From assembly GCA_014529385.2 (NCBI GenBank), contig CM043944.1, forward strand, positions 61,635,748 to 61,699,747: 64,000 nt of DNA, given 5' to 3'. Below, one piece after another: positions 1-10,446 of this stretch. The notes beneath the pieces are model-generated. The model made no database searches and was not told the origin of the DNA. It saw only the letters and a list, made by a program, of their open reading frames with translations. The stretch comes from Adiantum capillus-veneris (Eukaryota > Streptophyta > Polypodiopsida > Polypodiales > Pteridaceae). Made by a program: the position numbers and the translations under genes. Positions within the stretch are counted from its first letter, which is position 1. Each line of letters opens with the position of its first letter.

Positions 1-1140
1 TTTCAACAAGACAATTTGATGACCTTGGATACACTATAGTGTTTGTCAATGGTTTCTTGATAATAAGAAAAGGACACTTTGTCATACTCAAAGGTCAAAA
101 TAATGGCTCATTGTACTCTTTGTATATCTCTAGTGTGAAAGAGAATTCTATCTCTATGCCTTCTACTCAGTTATGGCATAGCGGCTTGGTCACATGAGTC
201 AGAAGGAAATGAAGCAATTACAACGTTCTGACTATATCCCTATGTGAAACTATTCTGATTTCAATTTGTGTGAGCATTGCGTATACAAGAAACACGCTAG
301 GCTTACCACTTCTACTTTGGATAGGAGGCTAGAAAATCCCTAGATTGGTTCGTAGTAAACTTTGTGGGACTATGCCGCATAAGTCTCTAGGGGGAGTTAT
401 ATTTCTTAACTTTCATAGATGAATGTACTCAAAAGGTGTGGGTTTACCTCCTAGAGAGGAAAGATGAAGTCTTTAGTGTCTTCCAAAATCTCCTAGCTAT
501 GTTTGAGAAGCAATTAGGCAAGAAGTTGAAGGCAATGCGCACTGACAATGGGGGAGAGTACATCTCTACTAAGTTCAAAAATATTTGTAGCAAAAGAGGA
601 ATTTAAAGACAATTTACTACTCCATATAGACCATATTAGAATGGAGTTGTTGAGTGAATGATTAGAAATAGTGTGGAGAGGTTCATTTCCATGTTTTCTA
701 TGATAAATATACCTCAATAGTTTTGGGGATAGGCTATTATGACAGTGGTGCATGTAATCAATAGGTAGCCTAGTACACCATTGAACTACAAGATTTTGTA
801 AGAGATGTGGATTGGCAAGAAGACCAATTATTTTTGAAGCCTAATTATGTGTGTTTGGGTGTGAGGCATTCTCATATGTACCTAAAGAGATTAGAAAGAA
901 TCTTGACCCCAAGTCACACAAATGTATCTTCATTGGCTATGGTATAGATGGAGAGATGGTTTATCACCTCTGGCACTCGGCATTGTAGAAAGTTATTCGT
1001 AGCTCACAAGTGATCTTCAATGAGTCAAAAATTAACAAAAAATTTGTGAAAGAGGTTGAATATTGCAAAGTGAGATTCGAGGATGTAGCCTCAAGTTCAC
1101 TCACGCAAACAACTCAGTCTACTCGTGATGTACCTACCAC
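1..1140 (+). pseudogene. Ty1/copia GAG-pre-integrase and integrase remnant (copia A)
   Basis: Decayed pol of a copia retrotransposon on the + strand, entering from the window edge. Reading across frames shows the pre-integrase motif LWHSG near 175, the zinc-finger pair in CEHCVYKKHA near 270-300, the integrase core motif MRTDNGGEYIST at 535-570 and the copia hallmark KSHKCIFIGY near 915-945. Many in-frame stops and shifts rule out function. The integrase would have inserted cDNA into the host genome. Coding similarity stops near 1,140 where unrelated repeat DNA begins, and RT of the same orientation resumes near 3,385, so the same element appears to be split by later DNA. Family assignment is from motifs seen; the split is inference. 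Confidence 0.85.
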
Positions 1141-1149
1141 CAGTAATCA

Positions 1150-1189
1150 GGGATTTTGGATTCACGTGATCACGTGAATTTGAAATCCC
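1150..1189. repeat. 40-bp palindrome with two G-box cores
   Basis: Two 20-base arms meet without a spacer (1,150-1,169 and 1,170-1,189); they match as inverted copies except for three central-arm positions. Each arm contains CACGTG (1,163-1,168 and 1,171-1,176), the plant G-box core bound by bZIP/bHLH factors. Whether it is a regulatory site or just a transposon terminus cannot be told. It lies at the left edge of the DNA that splits copia A. Confidence 0.8.
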
Positions 1190-1310
1190 GTGTTTTTTTT
1201 TGTGATCACACTGTTAATTAGAAAAATTCTCAATTCACAAGTGTGATCACGTGTTTTTTTTTGTGATCACACTGTTAATTAGCAAAATTCTCAATTCACA
1301 AGTCTTCACA
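1189..1310. repeat. 61-bp tandem duplication with T-run and TGATCA motifs
   Basis: Two adjacent units of 61 bases (TGTGATCACACTG at 1,201 and again at 1,262), each holding a T-run, a GTGATCAC palindrome and the sequence TTCTCAATTCACAAGT. The units differ at only a few positions, so the duplication is fairly recent. Confidence 0.85.
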
Positions 1311-1514
1311 TTCACAAAAAATGACCACGTGACCTGAAGGCTACCAGATCGTTCGGTCAATTTTGTCCTCCGGGATAGAGCCCTAGCCCTCCGAGACCCT
1401 CCAGGGCCTTCGGGGCTAGAGCCCTAGCCCAACGAGCAACATTAGAGGCCCTTCGGATAGCTTTAGGAGCCCACCAAGCATTACTATATAGGGAAAAAAA
1501 AATAGTGTGAAATT

Positions 1515-2882
1515 GGTGTAGTGACAAGGAGCGCTCCATTCCAACAATATGAGCCCCAAGCACTTGCACCACCTAAACCATCCACGAGGATGCCCAAATC
1601 TATTTCTAGACAAATAGACATCGAGGGGAGGTAACTAATCTAAAATACAAGTACAACGGTGTACTGACAAGGAGCACTCCATTCCAACAATAGAAAAAAG
1701 CCCCAAGCACTTACACCACCATTAGGAAGAGGATGGGGTGTAGGAGGGCCTCTTTATTTGCCATGAGCTTATGGAGGTGATTAACATTTTGACGAATAGG
1801 TGTACGCCATGTGTGCAAGAATGGTGGGTGTGTAAGAGATGTGTAAGAGTGGTCAAAGGATGCACTTTTTCCCCCAAAAAGGAGGTGGAAAGTTTTATGA
1901 TTTTCGGCCTTCCATAACTCCCACTTGTGATCTCCGATTTGAGCGAAGATCGTAGATCTGCAATCTACGCGTCAAGCTCTCTCCATAGATATGCTACATG
2001 ATATGGTTTTACCAGCTAGATTTTAAATTCCATTTTGGGAGGAAACCTTGAATTCAAATAAACTAGCCGTTTTGCCTATTTGAATTCAAAAGCCATCTTT
2101 TTATTGCTTTCTTAATACTAAAGGTCTGACTTCCTTAAACTGCCAAATAAAGAGGCCCTCCTAGATCACATTCTCTTCCTAATGCCTAAACCACCACGAG
2201 GATGCTCCCTACCCAAACCCGTTTCCAGGCGGATAGACACACAAGGGAGGTAACTAGACGTAAAACACAAGTACGTCGATGTAGTGATGAGGAGTGCTCC
2301 ATTCCAACAATAGAAATGATCCCCAAGCACTTGCACCACCTAAACCATCCATGAGGATGCTCCCTACCCAAACCCGTTCCCAGGCAGATAGACACCCAGG
2401 AGAGGTAACTAGTCGTAAAAACACAAGCACGTCGGTGTAGTGATGAGGAGTGCTCCATTCCAACAATAGAAATGAGCCCCAATCACTTGCACCACCTAAA
2501 CCATCCACGAGGATTCTCCCTACCCAAACCTGTTTCTAGGCGGATAGACGCCCAAGGGAGGTAACTAGTCGTAAAACACAAGTACAACGGTGTAGTAATG
2601 AGGAATGCTCCATTCCAACAATAGAAATGAGCCCCAAGCACTTGCACCACCTAAACCATCCACGAGGATGCTCCCTACCCAAACCCGTTTCCATGCGGAT
2701 AGACACCAAGGGGAGGTAACTAGTCATAAAATACAAGTACGTCAGTGTAGTGATGAGGAGCGCTCCATTCCAACAATAACAATGAGCCCCAAGCACTTGC
2801 ACCACCTAAGCCATTCACGAGGATGATCCCTAGTGAAACATGTTTCCAGGTGGATAGACACCCAAGGGAGGTAACTATTTTT
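1515..2882. repeat. ~155-bp tandem array, interrupted by a TIR element
   Basis: The anchor CCATTCCAACAAT recurs at about 1,536, 1,679, 2,299, 2,456, 2,610 and 2,765. Spacing in the right block is 157, 154 and 155 bases; the leftmost pair is 143 apart. A partial unit starts at about 2,189. Units share a block beginning GAGCCCCAAGCACTTGCACC and a block GGGAGGTAACTAGTCGTAAA. The array is split at 1,721-2,183 by a TIR element. Short open frames over it are by-products of the repeat, on both strands. It could be a satellite seed or the untranslated minisatellite of a retroelement. Confidence 0.9.
1721..2183. mobile_element. MITE-like element with ~43-bp terminal inverted repeats
   Basis: The left end (ATTAGGAAGAGG, then TAGGAGGGCCTCTTTATTTG) is matched in inverted orientation by the right end (CAAATAAAGAGGCCCTCCTA, then CTCTTCCTAAT). 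The inner 23 bases match at all but one or two positions; the outer 20 are less conserved. The element is about 463 bp and has no coding capacity, as expected of a MITE mobilised in trans by a DNA transposase. It sits inside one unit of the 155-bp array (array sequence CACCACC / CTAAACC on the two sides), so it arrived after array expansion. A clear target duplication is not visible, so the superfamily is not assigned. Confidence 0.75.
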
Positions 2883-3175
2883 AGACGTTCTTATAGAGAA
2901 GAAAAAATGCAAAAAAATTATCTGATAAAGCTCAAGGGTAATTCTCAAATTTTAGCTCTAGTAAGGACTCTAGAGAGTGTGGAAAAATGGTTGTTTGAGA
3001 GGATGGACCACTGTTTATATAGGCTCCTCAAAATGTGGTGCCTCTTTGCAAAAATTGGAGGGAATGTCAAGCCCGTCGGGCTATGAAGGGGGCCCTTTGG
3101 GGCCCGCCGGGCAACTCAGATTGCCCGATGGGTAAACAGGAACTCCCGATTTTAGCAAGTCATTGTGAATTTGAT
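2883..3175. other. Unassigned spacer with GC-rich palindromic motifs
   Basis: No gene is supported. A TATATAGG box-like motif lies near 3,017. Between 3,070 and 3,135 three versions of a GCCCG-NN-GGG motif occur, giving local self-complementarity. This is the right part of the DNA that splits copia A. Confidence 0.4.
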
Positions 3176-3206
3176 GTTATTAACACTCCCATGGAGTGTT
3201 AATAAC
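3176..3206. repeat. Perfect 14-bp inverted repeat with 3-nt spacer
   Basis: Arms 3,176-3,189 (GTTATTAACACTCC) and 3,193-3,206 are exact inverted copies around CAT. It could be a transposon terminus or a hairpin; it lies about 30 bases before copia-like DNA resumes. Confidence 0.8.
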
Positions 3207-3384
3207 ATGAGTTATTACCACTTCACACTTAACGTAAAGACGTGAATGAAATCCTTGCTAGTAATTCTCGAGAGAGAGCTAGTGATGCTCCCAAGTGAAC
3301 AGAGTCAAGCAGTCAGGTAGTAGGAGATCTACACGTGTCTCTTGTGCCCTTGAGAGTTTTCATCCAGGGTTAGACTATTTGTTG

Positions 3385-3855
3385 GTAACTGATTTCCGAG
3401 AGCCTACGTGCTATCAAGAGGCTATTGGGATGGAAGATAGCGTAAAGTGAGAGCAGGCAATGCAATCTGAGTACAACTTGATTATGGCTAATGAAACTTG
3501 GAAATTAAAAGAGTTTCCAAATGGAAAACAAGAGTTGCCTTGCAAATGGATGTATAAGAAGAGGTGCAAAACAAAAGATCCTGAGCCTAAGTATAAGGAT
3601 AGATTGGTTGCTAAAGGTTTCGACAAGCAAAGGAAAGTTGTGGATTTTGATGATATTTTCTCTCCAGTAGTCAAAATGATTACATTGCACTTTGTGCTTG
3701 GACTAGTAGCCATTGAGGACATGAAACTTGTCCAGATGGATGTGAAGACAACTTTCCTTCACGTTGTGCCACCATCTTTTAAAGTACTTCTTTGTAAGGT
3801 TCCTAGTTTTCCTACAATAAAGAAAAAGTGTACAAAGCTAATTAAAGAATCTTGA
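3385..3855 (+). pseudogene. Ty1/copia reverse transcriptase N-terminal remnant (copia A)
   Basis: Open frame from 3,460 plus preceding in-frame sequence. It shows the copia RT start: WMYKKRCK, RLVAKGF, then FDDIFSPVVKM and QMDVKTTFLH, in canonical order. The catalytic YVDD segment and RNase H are absent because recognisable sequence ends near 3,770. A stop near 3,450 breaks the link to upstream sequence. RT would make cDNA in the virus-like particle. Same strand and family type as the integrase remnant at 1-1,140, so probably one element (inference). Confidence 0.85.
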
Positions 3856-3859
3856 ATCT

Positions 3860-4570
3860 GCAAGTCAATAAGATGTAATTTGTATTTTTAGAATCTTAAG
3901 CACAACTTTACTTCAACTAAGAATTTTTTGAATCGAGTTCGGACCAAAACTGACCCTCGAATCCTTGCCGAAAGTTTTCATGGTCACTTTAGTGAAATAT
4001 ATAATTGAAGAACTTCAACAATTATTAAATCACATGGGCTTTTCACATGGCCTACCAAATACTTTGTCACATGGGTCAGATGTTTCTAGGAGAAAAATAA
4101 ACTGAAGTTAGCAAATTAGAAAATTCAAGTTGGGCAGGTGATAGGGGGGATATTTTAGACCTGCCAAAGATTCAAATGGTAGCAAGAAGCACTTCCTCGG
4201 TTTGGGGGCATGTTGAGAGAGCTGGGAACTACTAAATGCAAGCCCTCGTTGCCATAAAAACTATAAAATAGGCCCCTAGTCTTCACATTTTTTAATGTCT
4301 ACCCAAAAATCTCTAGAGAGCAAAAACTCTAAGCAATTAATCAAGATAATCAACCCCAATTCCGTTCGATTAGTGGAAGGCAAATTAATTTAGGTCTATT
4401 TTTCTAATTATATTATTTATTAGCAAATATTTCCCTTCTTTTTATTGACAATTATTCTCTTATACATAATTAAATTGTTGAATACTACATATTTGATTAA
4501 GAACAATAATTTTGTTAATTATTAACCGATATCGGGACTATAATTGCCTAATTTTGACCTTAGTGAAGGA
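3860..4570 (+). promoter_or_regulatory. LTR-like segment with TATA box
   Basis: No coding signal. A strong TATA box, ACTATAAAATAGGCCCC, lies at about 4,259-4,272 on the + strand, in a context typical of plant LTR U3/R regions. Upstream, GGCAGGT and ACCTGCC near 4,135-4,170 form an inverted pair around a G-run and TATT. The likeliest reading is a solo or truncated LTR; the ends were not found. Confidence 0.4.
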
Positions 4571-5530
4571 GAAATACATCAAATCAGCTTAGGTAATTAT
4601 AAATTAATTTTAAAAACTTCTATAAACTATTAAAAAGCTATGAAAATTATGTGAAATGTTTTTTACTTAATTTTGGTATTTATCAAAATAAAAATTGTCT
4701 ATTTTTCAGCATATAAGTAATGAGAAACTTAGACATATATCTTAATAAATCATGAGATAATTCTCAAAGAAGCTTCACATTGCTAACCAGCCATGGTATT
4801 TATCACATAGTTGGTTGAAACTAATTACTAAACCCAAGATTATCTATTTCTAACTAGAAATTAAAAGAGAAAGTTAATTTGAAAAAATATAAATTAATTT
4901 TGACAATTACAATATATGTTAGAAATTTATGATAAAAGTATCCTAGTGAGGTGACTAGTTTTACTAACTACTTTGTCTTGAACTATTTGTTTTTAACAGA
5001 AACTTAAAAGGGGTCATTAGTAAATTAACTTAGAAATTTATAAGATAATTTTCAAAATTAGAATACATTGTTTAAGAACTTGTGATAGAAATATACCAAT
5101 GGGGTAATTAGTTATACCAAATACTATGTCCTAAATTGTCTGTTTTTAGCAAAAAATTAAACGTAATAATTAGTAAATTAACTTAGAAGTTTATAACATA
5201 ATTTTTAGAGCTATAATACACTGCTAAGAACTTGTGATGAAAATGTCACAATGAGATAATTAGTTTTACTATTTACTATGTCCCAAATTCTTTGTTTTTA
5301 GCCGAAAAGTAAAAGGGATAATTAGTAAACTAACTTAGATTTTTATAGAATAATTTCAAAGTTAGAAATCATTGTTCCAAAATTGTGATAAAATTATTCT
5401 AATGAGTTAACTTGCTTTACTAATTTTTATGCCCTATTTGTGTTTAGAAAAATAATAAAAGAAATAATTAGTAAATTTATTTAGAAATTTATAAGATAAC
5501 TTCTAGAGTTAGAATACACTACAAGAAAGC
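4570..5530. repeat. AT-rich degenerate tandem array, period ~150 bp
   Basis: The anchor ATTAGTAAA(T/C)T occurs at 5,016, 5,169, 5,321 and 5,467 (spacings 153, 152, 146). Each unit carries in order AACTTAGA-ATTTATA, GAACTTGTGAT, AATTAGTTTTACTA, ACTATGTCC-AAATT and TGTTTTTAGC. More diverged units extend left to about 4,570. No ORF. Period and AT content resemble a decayed plant satellite, or the tandem-repeat untranslated region seen in some gypsy elements. Confidence 0.75.
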
Positions 5531-6002
5531 TATCTTGATTAGATGTTTGATTATAATAATTATTAAGTTTAAAATGTTGTACTTTTGATTATAATTAAAA
5601 GAAAGCTTAATTGCACCATGAGGAAGCTAGGATATAATTATCTTGCTCAGATATTTAGTTTAGAAAATTACCATATCAAAACTTTACTATTTTTTACTAT
5701 AAATCAAAGGGCAAAAGTAGCAGATTAATTATTGGGATTGGGTGAGAGATCTTATAGCTAAATCAAAGTATTCAAAAACTATGATAATAATTTTGCATAA
5801 ATATTAATTCCTTATAGTACCATAGTCCAATAAAAAATTAGACTCTGGGAAAAATTACATTAAATTAATTGGTGAAAATGAGTTGTGGGGAGTTCTTGTG
5901 ATAAGTTTTAAAAAATTAATACTTTACCTAATGGATAAACATCCTTTCATAAGGATAAAGAATCTGGCCCTAAAAAGAACTCGTGCAAATCAACAAATGG
6001 AG
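5531..6002. other. AT-rich unassigned DNA
   Basis: Nothing codable or recognisable is seen. It links the AT-rich array to the 240-bp tandem duplication. Confidence 0.4.
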
Positions 6003-6482
6003 GATGATACCACCAAGAGGACGAGGGCCAATCACAACCATGAGGGCTGGACCAAGTAGCATTCGAACAAACAAGAGTATTCGTGCCTCCGAACCTTAGC
6101 GGATTCCGGACCAGTCCTTGGTTATGAAATAATTTAAGAAGTAGTGTAAATCCTTTTGAAGCTATAAGATTGCATCCATTAGGGAATAGTTAGGAACTTA
6201 GGAAATATTAAATTTTCTGAGAAAAGAAGGATACCTTCCAAGAAGGATACCACCAAGAGGACGAGGGCCAATCACAACCATGAGGGCCGGACCAAGTAGC
6301 ATTCGAACAAACAAGAGTATTCGTGCCTCTGAACCTTAGCAGATTCCGGACCAGTCCTTGGTTATGAAATAATTTAAGAAGTAGTGTAAATCCTTTGAAG
6401 CTATAAGATTGCATCCGTTAGGGAATAGTTAGGAACTTAGGAAATATTAAATTTTCTGAGAAAAGAAGGATACCTTCCAAGA
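6003..6482. repeat. 240-bp tandem duplication
   Basis: GATACCACCAAGAGGACGAG occurs at 6,006 and 6,246, and the whole unit through TTAAATTTTCTGAGAAAAGA is repeated with only a handful of differences (for example GGGCTGG versus GGGCCGG). A third start (GGATACC) appears at about 6,467 and is then lost. The 68-codon minus-strand frame over it is not supported as a gene. Confidence 0.92.
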
Positions 6483-7091
6483 AACATTGTTCATTTATTT
6501 CTTAAACTAGGAAAGAAATGTTTTGGTTAGTATAGGTGAACTAGGAAAGATCTGATTGATCATCCTTAAGATAACTTGTCTCAATATACCTCTGATTCCT
6601 TGAAATATTTTTACTTCAGGTGATGAGCAATGAAAGTTTTTTAGTTAATGATAAGTGGATTACCCCTTGTATGAAGAGTCTTTACTTCATGCATGTGTAT
6701 ATATGTACATATCTTAGAATACCATTTCTTATCCAAGGAGGGCAGCCCGATTGTATGGGCATCTGGTTTGGAGTATGGACACCCCAAACTTTTGGGTGGT
6801 CTTTTTCAACCCCAAAATTTCAATAAAGGAATGGGTGCCATTTTTCACCTTTTTATAGGTGATCTTGAGACAAGATGAGTATTGTTCATGGTTGTCAAAG
6901 ATTATTTTTTTAGTTGAAGTACCTTGTCTTAAGTCTAACGATGTCTGTTTGATTAAGAATGTTTTCTAATGCTGTTTTCAATACTTCGTTTTAAGGAATC
7001 ACTATTACTAGAAATTGAAAGGAACCATTATTTTAACTGTCAAATAAATGTGGTAGTCATCAAAAAGTAAACAAGCACGTGTGAGCGCGGG
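6483..7091. other. Unassigned DNA
   Basis: Short open frames near 6,620-6,880 have no recognisable domain. No feature is supported; this may be the decayed 5' part of the CACTA element that follows. Confidence 0.35.
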
Positions 7092-7490
7092 GTGGCAAGT
7101 GGGGATCGACTAAAGTTGTCTATAATTAATGCACGTCGGGTGCCCTCATTGAAGAAGCAAATCTACGAAGGTCATCAAGTGTATCTTCCAAAGAATCAAG
7201 TGTTATACGACGGCTTTTTGGGGGAGATGTGTGATGACAATTTGTCCCCAGGGATGAAGACTTTCTCTATGGTACGAGTTACCATATTGGCCGCGACTCA
7301 TGATCAATCACTTGCTTGATCCAATGCACATATTCAAGAATGTGGGTAATCTGTTATGGGATCATCAGACCAGCAAGAAAGATACTTTGGGAGCCAGGGG
7401 TGACCTTAGAAATGTGGATCGTATGGAGCAATATTGGCCGCAGACAGCATCCGATGGTTCGATAAAACTCCTTCAGCGTCTCCCTCTGTT
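7092..7490 (+). pseudogene. CACTA (En/Spm) TNP2-like transposase fragment
   Basis: Across two overlapping frames the sequence reads YWPRLMINHLLDPMHIFKNV near 7,280-7,340, matching the conserved TNP2 / Transposase_21 segment whose usual form has LDVMHIEKNV. The frame then runs through TLGARGDLRNV and a PQTASDGSIK stretch, as in the family. It is a short internal part of a protein usually over 700 residues, with a frame change near 7,300, so it is not functional. TNP2 cuts and rejoins CACTA elements at their termini. The 5' open frame (7,092-7,319) is only partly in the transposase frame. Confidence 0.7.
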
Positions 7491-8720
7491 TTGGAGTATT
7501 CACTGCGCTCCGAAGCTTCGGTGTCGACGAGACGATCTTCAACTCGTCTAAGCACCGACGCTCTAGTGGTGGCGATGGCGGTTGTTGTGGGGATGCCGCC
7601 ACTCATGCCTCGACACCGCCTCGTGCTCAACGAGGCTCTTTACCTTCCCCTTCTTTACCCGCCCCCACACCAGTCACGTCATCGCCATCTACACCAGGTT
7701 TTGCGCGGCTATCGGCCGTTCCTGGCTACACACCACTACCTACTCCTCCGGGAGTCACCCTAGTTAACACTCCTCGCTGCGGGGCCCAGACTCCAATGGA
7801 GACACTTGACGTCCATACCCCCATCGACATGCCGCTAGAGACCCCTGTTGGGACACCCAGGTTCACGCGTCACAGGCGAGAGGGCTTGCCGTACTTCATT
7901 GACTTCGGCGGCGGCACCATCTTGGATGATGAAGGCAAGAAGGTGATCTTGCGCATGCATGGTCTTTGCTCTCAGGTGTTTAGACACTACATTCTAAACA
8001 CTTAGAGTGAAGTACCAAGTGAATTAAAATATAGAGTCATCAGCATGCTCCATGAGGAGTTTCTCGTGTCAACACAGGATGAGCGCTTCAATGAAGACCT
8101 GATGAAGATTCGAATGCGCGAATACTACACGCACAAGCGTTCTGAACTGCAAAAAGCAATAAAGCATGGGTGGAACAGACCAGATTGGCTGGCCAAAGAA
8201 GATTGGAAGAATGCAAAGCAAGCAGCATGTGAGAATCCTAACAAGTGGAAGCAACAAAAGGAGACAGCCAAAGCGTGAGTAGAGGCAGGGAGCTCGCACC
8301 ACTTGGGGAGCGGGCGGGTGGGCATCATTTGAGGTCAATTTTGTAAGTGTTTTTACATTGCTCTTCAGGTTTGGTAGTTACGTCTATTTGTACATTTAAA
8401 TTCTAACATATTGGATTTTTTGTATGTTTTGAACAGTGGTCGATGACAGTACGTGACCGCACACCGTACGAGCACGAATACGCAGGCAGAAAGGGCTTAA
8501 ACGCCCTGATGGACATTCTGAGTTCTCGTGGTAGCATGGTTAGTATTAGGATTTATTATTTTCTATTTGTTGTATTGTTTTGTAAATTATATGTTTATAC
8601 TTAGAAAAAACTTATTTTCTTTTTCTGCAAAATCCGACAGATACGCCGCTTGGACGCGATGAGATGTCTGATTAGACGATGTCAGTGTAGCCGTAGCTAG
8701 ATAGCATTATTTTTCTTTTG
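7491..8720 (+). pseudogene. CACTA TNPA-like / Ptta-En-Spm plant transposase remnant
   Basis: GC-richer than its surroundings, with two open frames (7,796-8,005 and 8,045-8,278) in coherent order: TPRFTRHRREGLPYF, then EFLVSTQDERFNEDLM, WLAKEDWKNAKQAACENPNK and, past a stop at 8,276, GSSHHLGSGR. This order (Trp-rich segment, then a GS-S-H block) resembles the plant Ptta/En/Spm transposase family. Further exons appear at about 8,430-8,540 and 8,640-8,700, separated by an intron-like AT-rich stretch bounded by GT and CGACAG. A stop at 8,003-8,005 and frame breaks make it a pseudogene. Its location right after TNP2-like sequence, same strand, fits the two-gene CACTA layout. Confidence 0.6.
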
Positions 8721-9089
8721 TCATAGCATGTATAATGAGATGACGTGTATACGTCTTTTTGTAACTATTGGAAAACCATGTATATTTTCTCAATAATGAC
8801 AATGGTGTTGTAACTATTACATTTGCAAATCTTAACAATCAAGTGCTTTTGCCTATGATGTGTACAATTGTCATTGATTTACTTTCATCAATTTACTTTT
8901 GTTAGTTTTGTATCTTTATTCTTCAAACAATACTATGGATGATGGAGTTAATGGTTATATTGTCTTGTGGGTGACTACTTTGGATCTATACCTTGCACTT
9001 TCTTTCAAAGGTGAATATGGGCTTATCTTGGATTCATTTAGTTCTACTCTATTATTGAAACATTCAATATGGTTGATGGCCTGCCACCC
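8721..9089. other. AT-rich region downstream of TNPA-like remnant
   Basis: No domain recognised. The 88-codon frame at 8,899-9,165 runs into the subterminal repeats and is not supported. Confidence 0.4.
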
Positions 9090-9260
9090 AAAGGTAGCTT
9101 GTAACCGTCGCTATAAGCGTCGCTATATATCGACCTATATAGCGACGGTTATAGCGAGCTTATAGCGACGTTCCCGTAGCGACGCTGTTAGTGATGGTCT
9201 TAGCGACACCATGGAGGATAAAAACCCAATGTATTTTCGTCGCTAAAAATGTCTCAAGTG
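9090..9260. repeat. CACTA-type subterminal repeats (TAGCGACG motif) with hairpins
   Basis: The motif (T)AGCGACG or its complement CGTCGCTA occurs about nine times, in both orientations, within 170 bases; for example ACCGTCGCTATA and TATAGCGACGGT form a stem around 9,104-9,150. Clustered short subterminal repeats in both orientations are a hallmark of CACTA ends, where TNPA binds. They follow the TNP2/TNPA remnants by about 400 bases, consistent with the 3' end of the same element. A clean CACTA terminus is not visible; CCTCTTGTAGGG near 9,270 may be a decayed one. Confidence 0.65.
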
Positions 9261-10004
9261 TACACAACCTCTTGTAGGGCCCAAGGCCTCAAACACCTTC
9301 AAAGGTGGAGAGAGCTAGCAGAGAATGAAGGTAGGGAAGGGGAAGAAGAAGTAACTTACAAGAAAGAAATAGTGTCCTCTCGTACCATTGCTCATAGATC
9401 TTAGCATAGCATAGTAGCATAGTAATGGAGATAGAGAAGATGGCTAGCATAGCATTGAAGCATGGCTCTTGGTTGGATTTGCATTCCATAGCAAAGAGTT
9501 GTTGGTGTAGGCTCTCAACTGCTCAAGCTTGGAGAAGGAGATGGAGTTCTTGCACGCAGAGTATGTGAGTGTGTGTGAGAGAGAGTATACCCCCAAGCAC
9601 ACCCCCAACTTGCTTTTGTCAACCCCTCCTTGTAGCCCATACTTGAATTTGATTGGACCCCTGCAAGCCTAGCCAATCACATGCTTAGTTCATATCAAGC
9701 AACAAGGGTAGAATTTGGACAAGTGTCCTCCTTACGCCTTTGAGAAAGAGGGCTTGATAATTTCTAGATAATTATTTAAATAAACTAAATTCTCATTGGA
9801 TCCCTTTAGAGGTCAACCAATAGGCTTTAGGCACCTTATGAGGGCAACATGGGGAGGAGCTTGACATGTGTCCTTGTTGCCTCTTTGGACTTAAGTTGCC
9901 TTGAGTGAGTGTGTGTGTGTGTGTTCTCTCATGTCCCTACTTGTAGGGCTCGCCCCCCCCCTTGTATAGGGATGCATGTTGAATTTGGGAACATCTCACC
10001 CCTT
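9261..10004. other. Unassigned DNA, possibly LTR-like
   Basis: No gene is supported. A GTGTGTGT run lies near 9,910 and a C-run near 9,955. The 66-codon minus-strand frame at 9,289-9,489 is hydrophobic but shows no known family. Confidence 0.35.
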
Positions 10005-10136
10005 GAGCACCTTAGTCATGAAGTCTCTCAAGTACCTTAGCCATAAAACATGATAAGCACCTCAAGCACCTTAATCATCAAGCATGACAAGCACCTCAAG
10101 CACCTTAGTCAACAAGCACGACAAGCACCTCAAGCT
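10005..10136. repeat. 34-bp minisatellite
   Basis: About four imperfect units with the core CACCTTAGTCAWCAAGCAYG followed by ACAAGCACCTCAAG. The last three units keep an exact 34-base period; the first is diverged. Confidence 0.85.
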
Positions 10137-10446
10137 TGGGCCGGGTTACCACCTCAAGCTCAGCCCTAGCTTGCCAAAGGTCCTAGGTCTAAGGACTGTC
10201 TAAGGACTTTTAACGCTAACCTTTGGAGGTCTTTAATGAGGCTAACCCTAAGGTCTCTCAAGCTCCATTAGCTAGCATTTCTCTTTGACAGACCATCTCT
10301 CATTTGGACCCATTGACTTTGGTCCCATGCTGAGATAGATCCATAAGCACATGTCTATATTCTAACTCTTGTTCTCGTTTATTCTCCCACATTAAATGAT
10401 TAGTTTAATATAAGAAATCATTTGAATTAGTTAGATATTAGATTTT
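10137..10446. other. Unassigned DNA
   Basis: CT- and AAGG-rich sequence with a local near-repeat of CTAAGGACT. No feature is supported. Confidence 0.35.

Noticed and set aside
2186-2826. Several 70-98 codon frames over the 155-bp array
   Set aside because: They repeat the same peptide in successive units on both strands; artefacts of the tandem repeat.
5517-5529. CACTACAAGAAAG, resembling a CACTA transposon terminus
   Set aside because: No subterminal repeats follow it, the flanks give no 3-bp duplication with a right end, and it lies in the AT-rich array. Probably chance.
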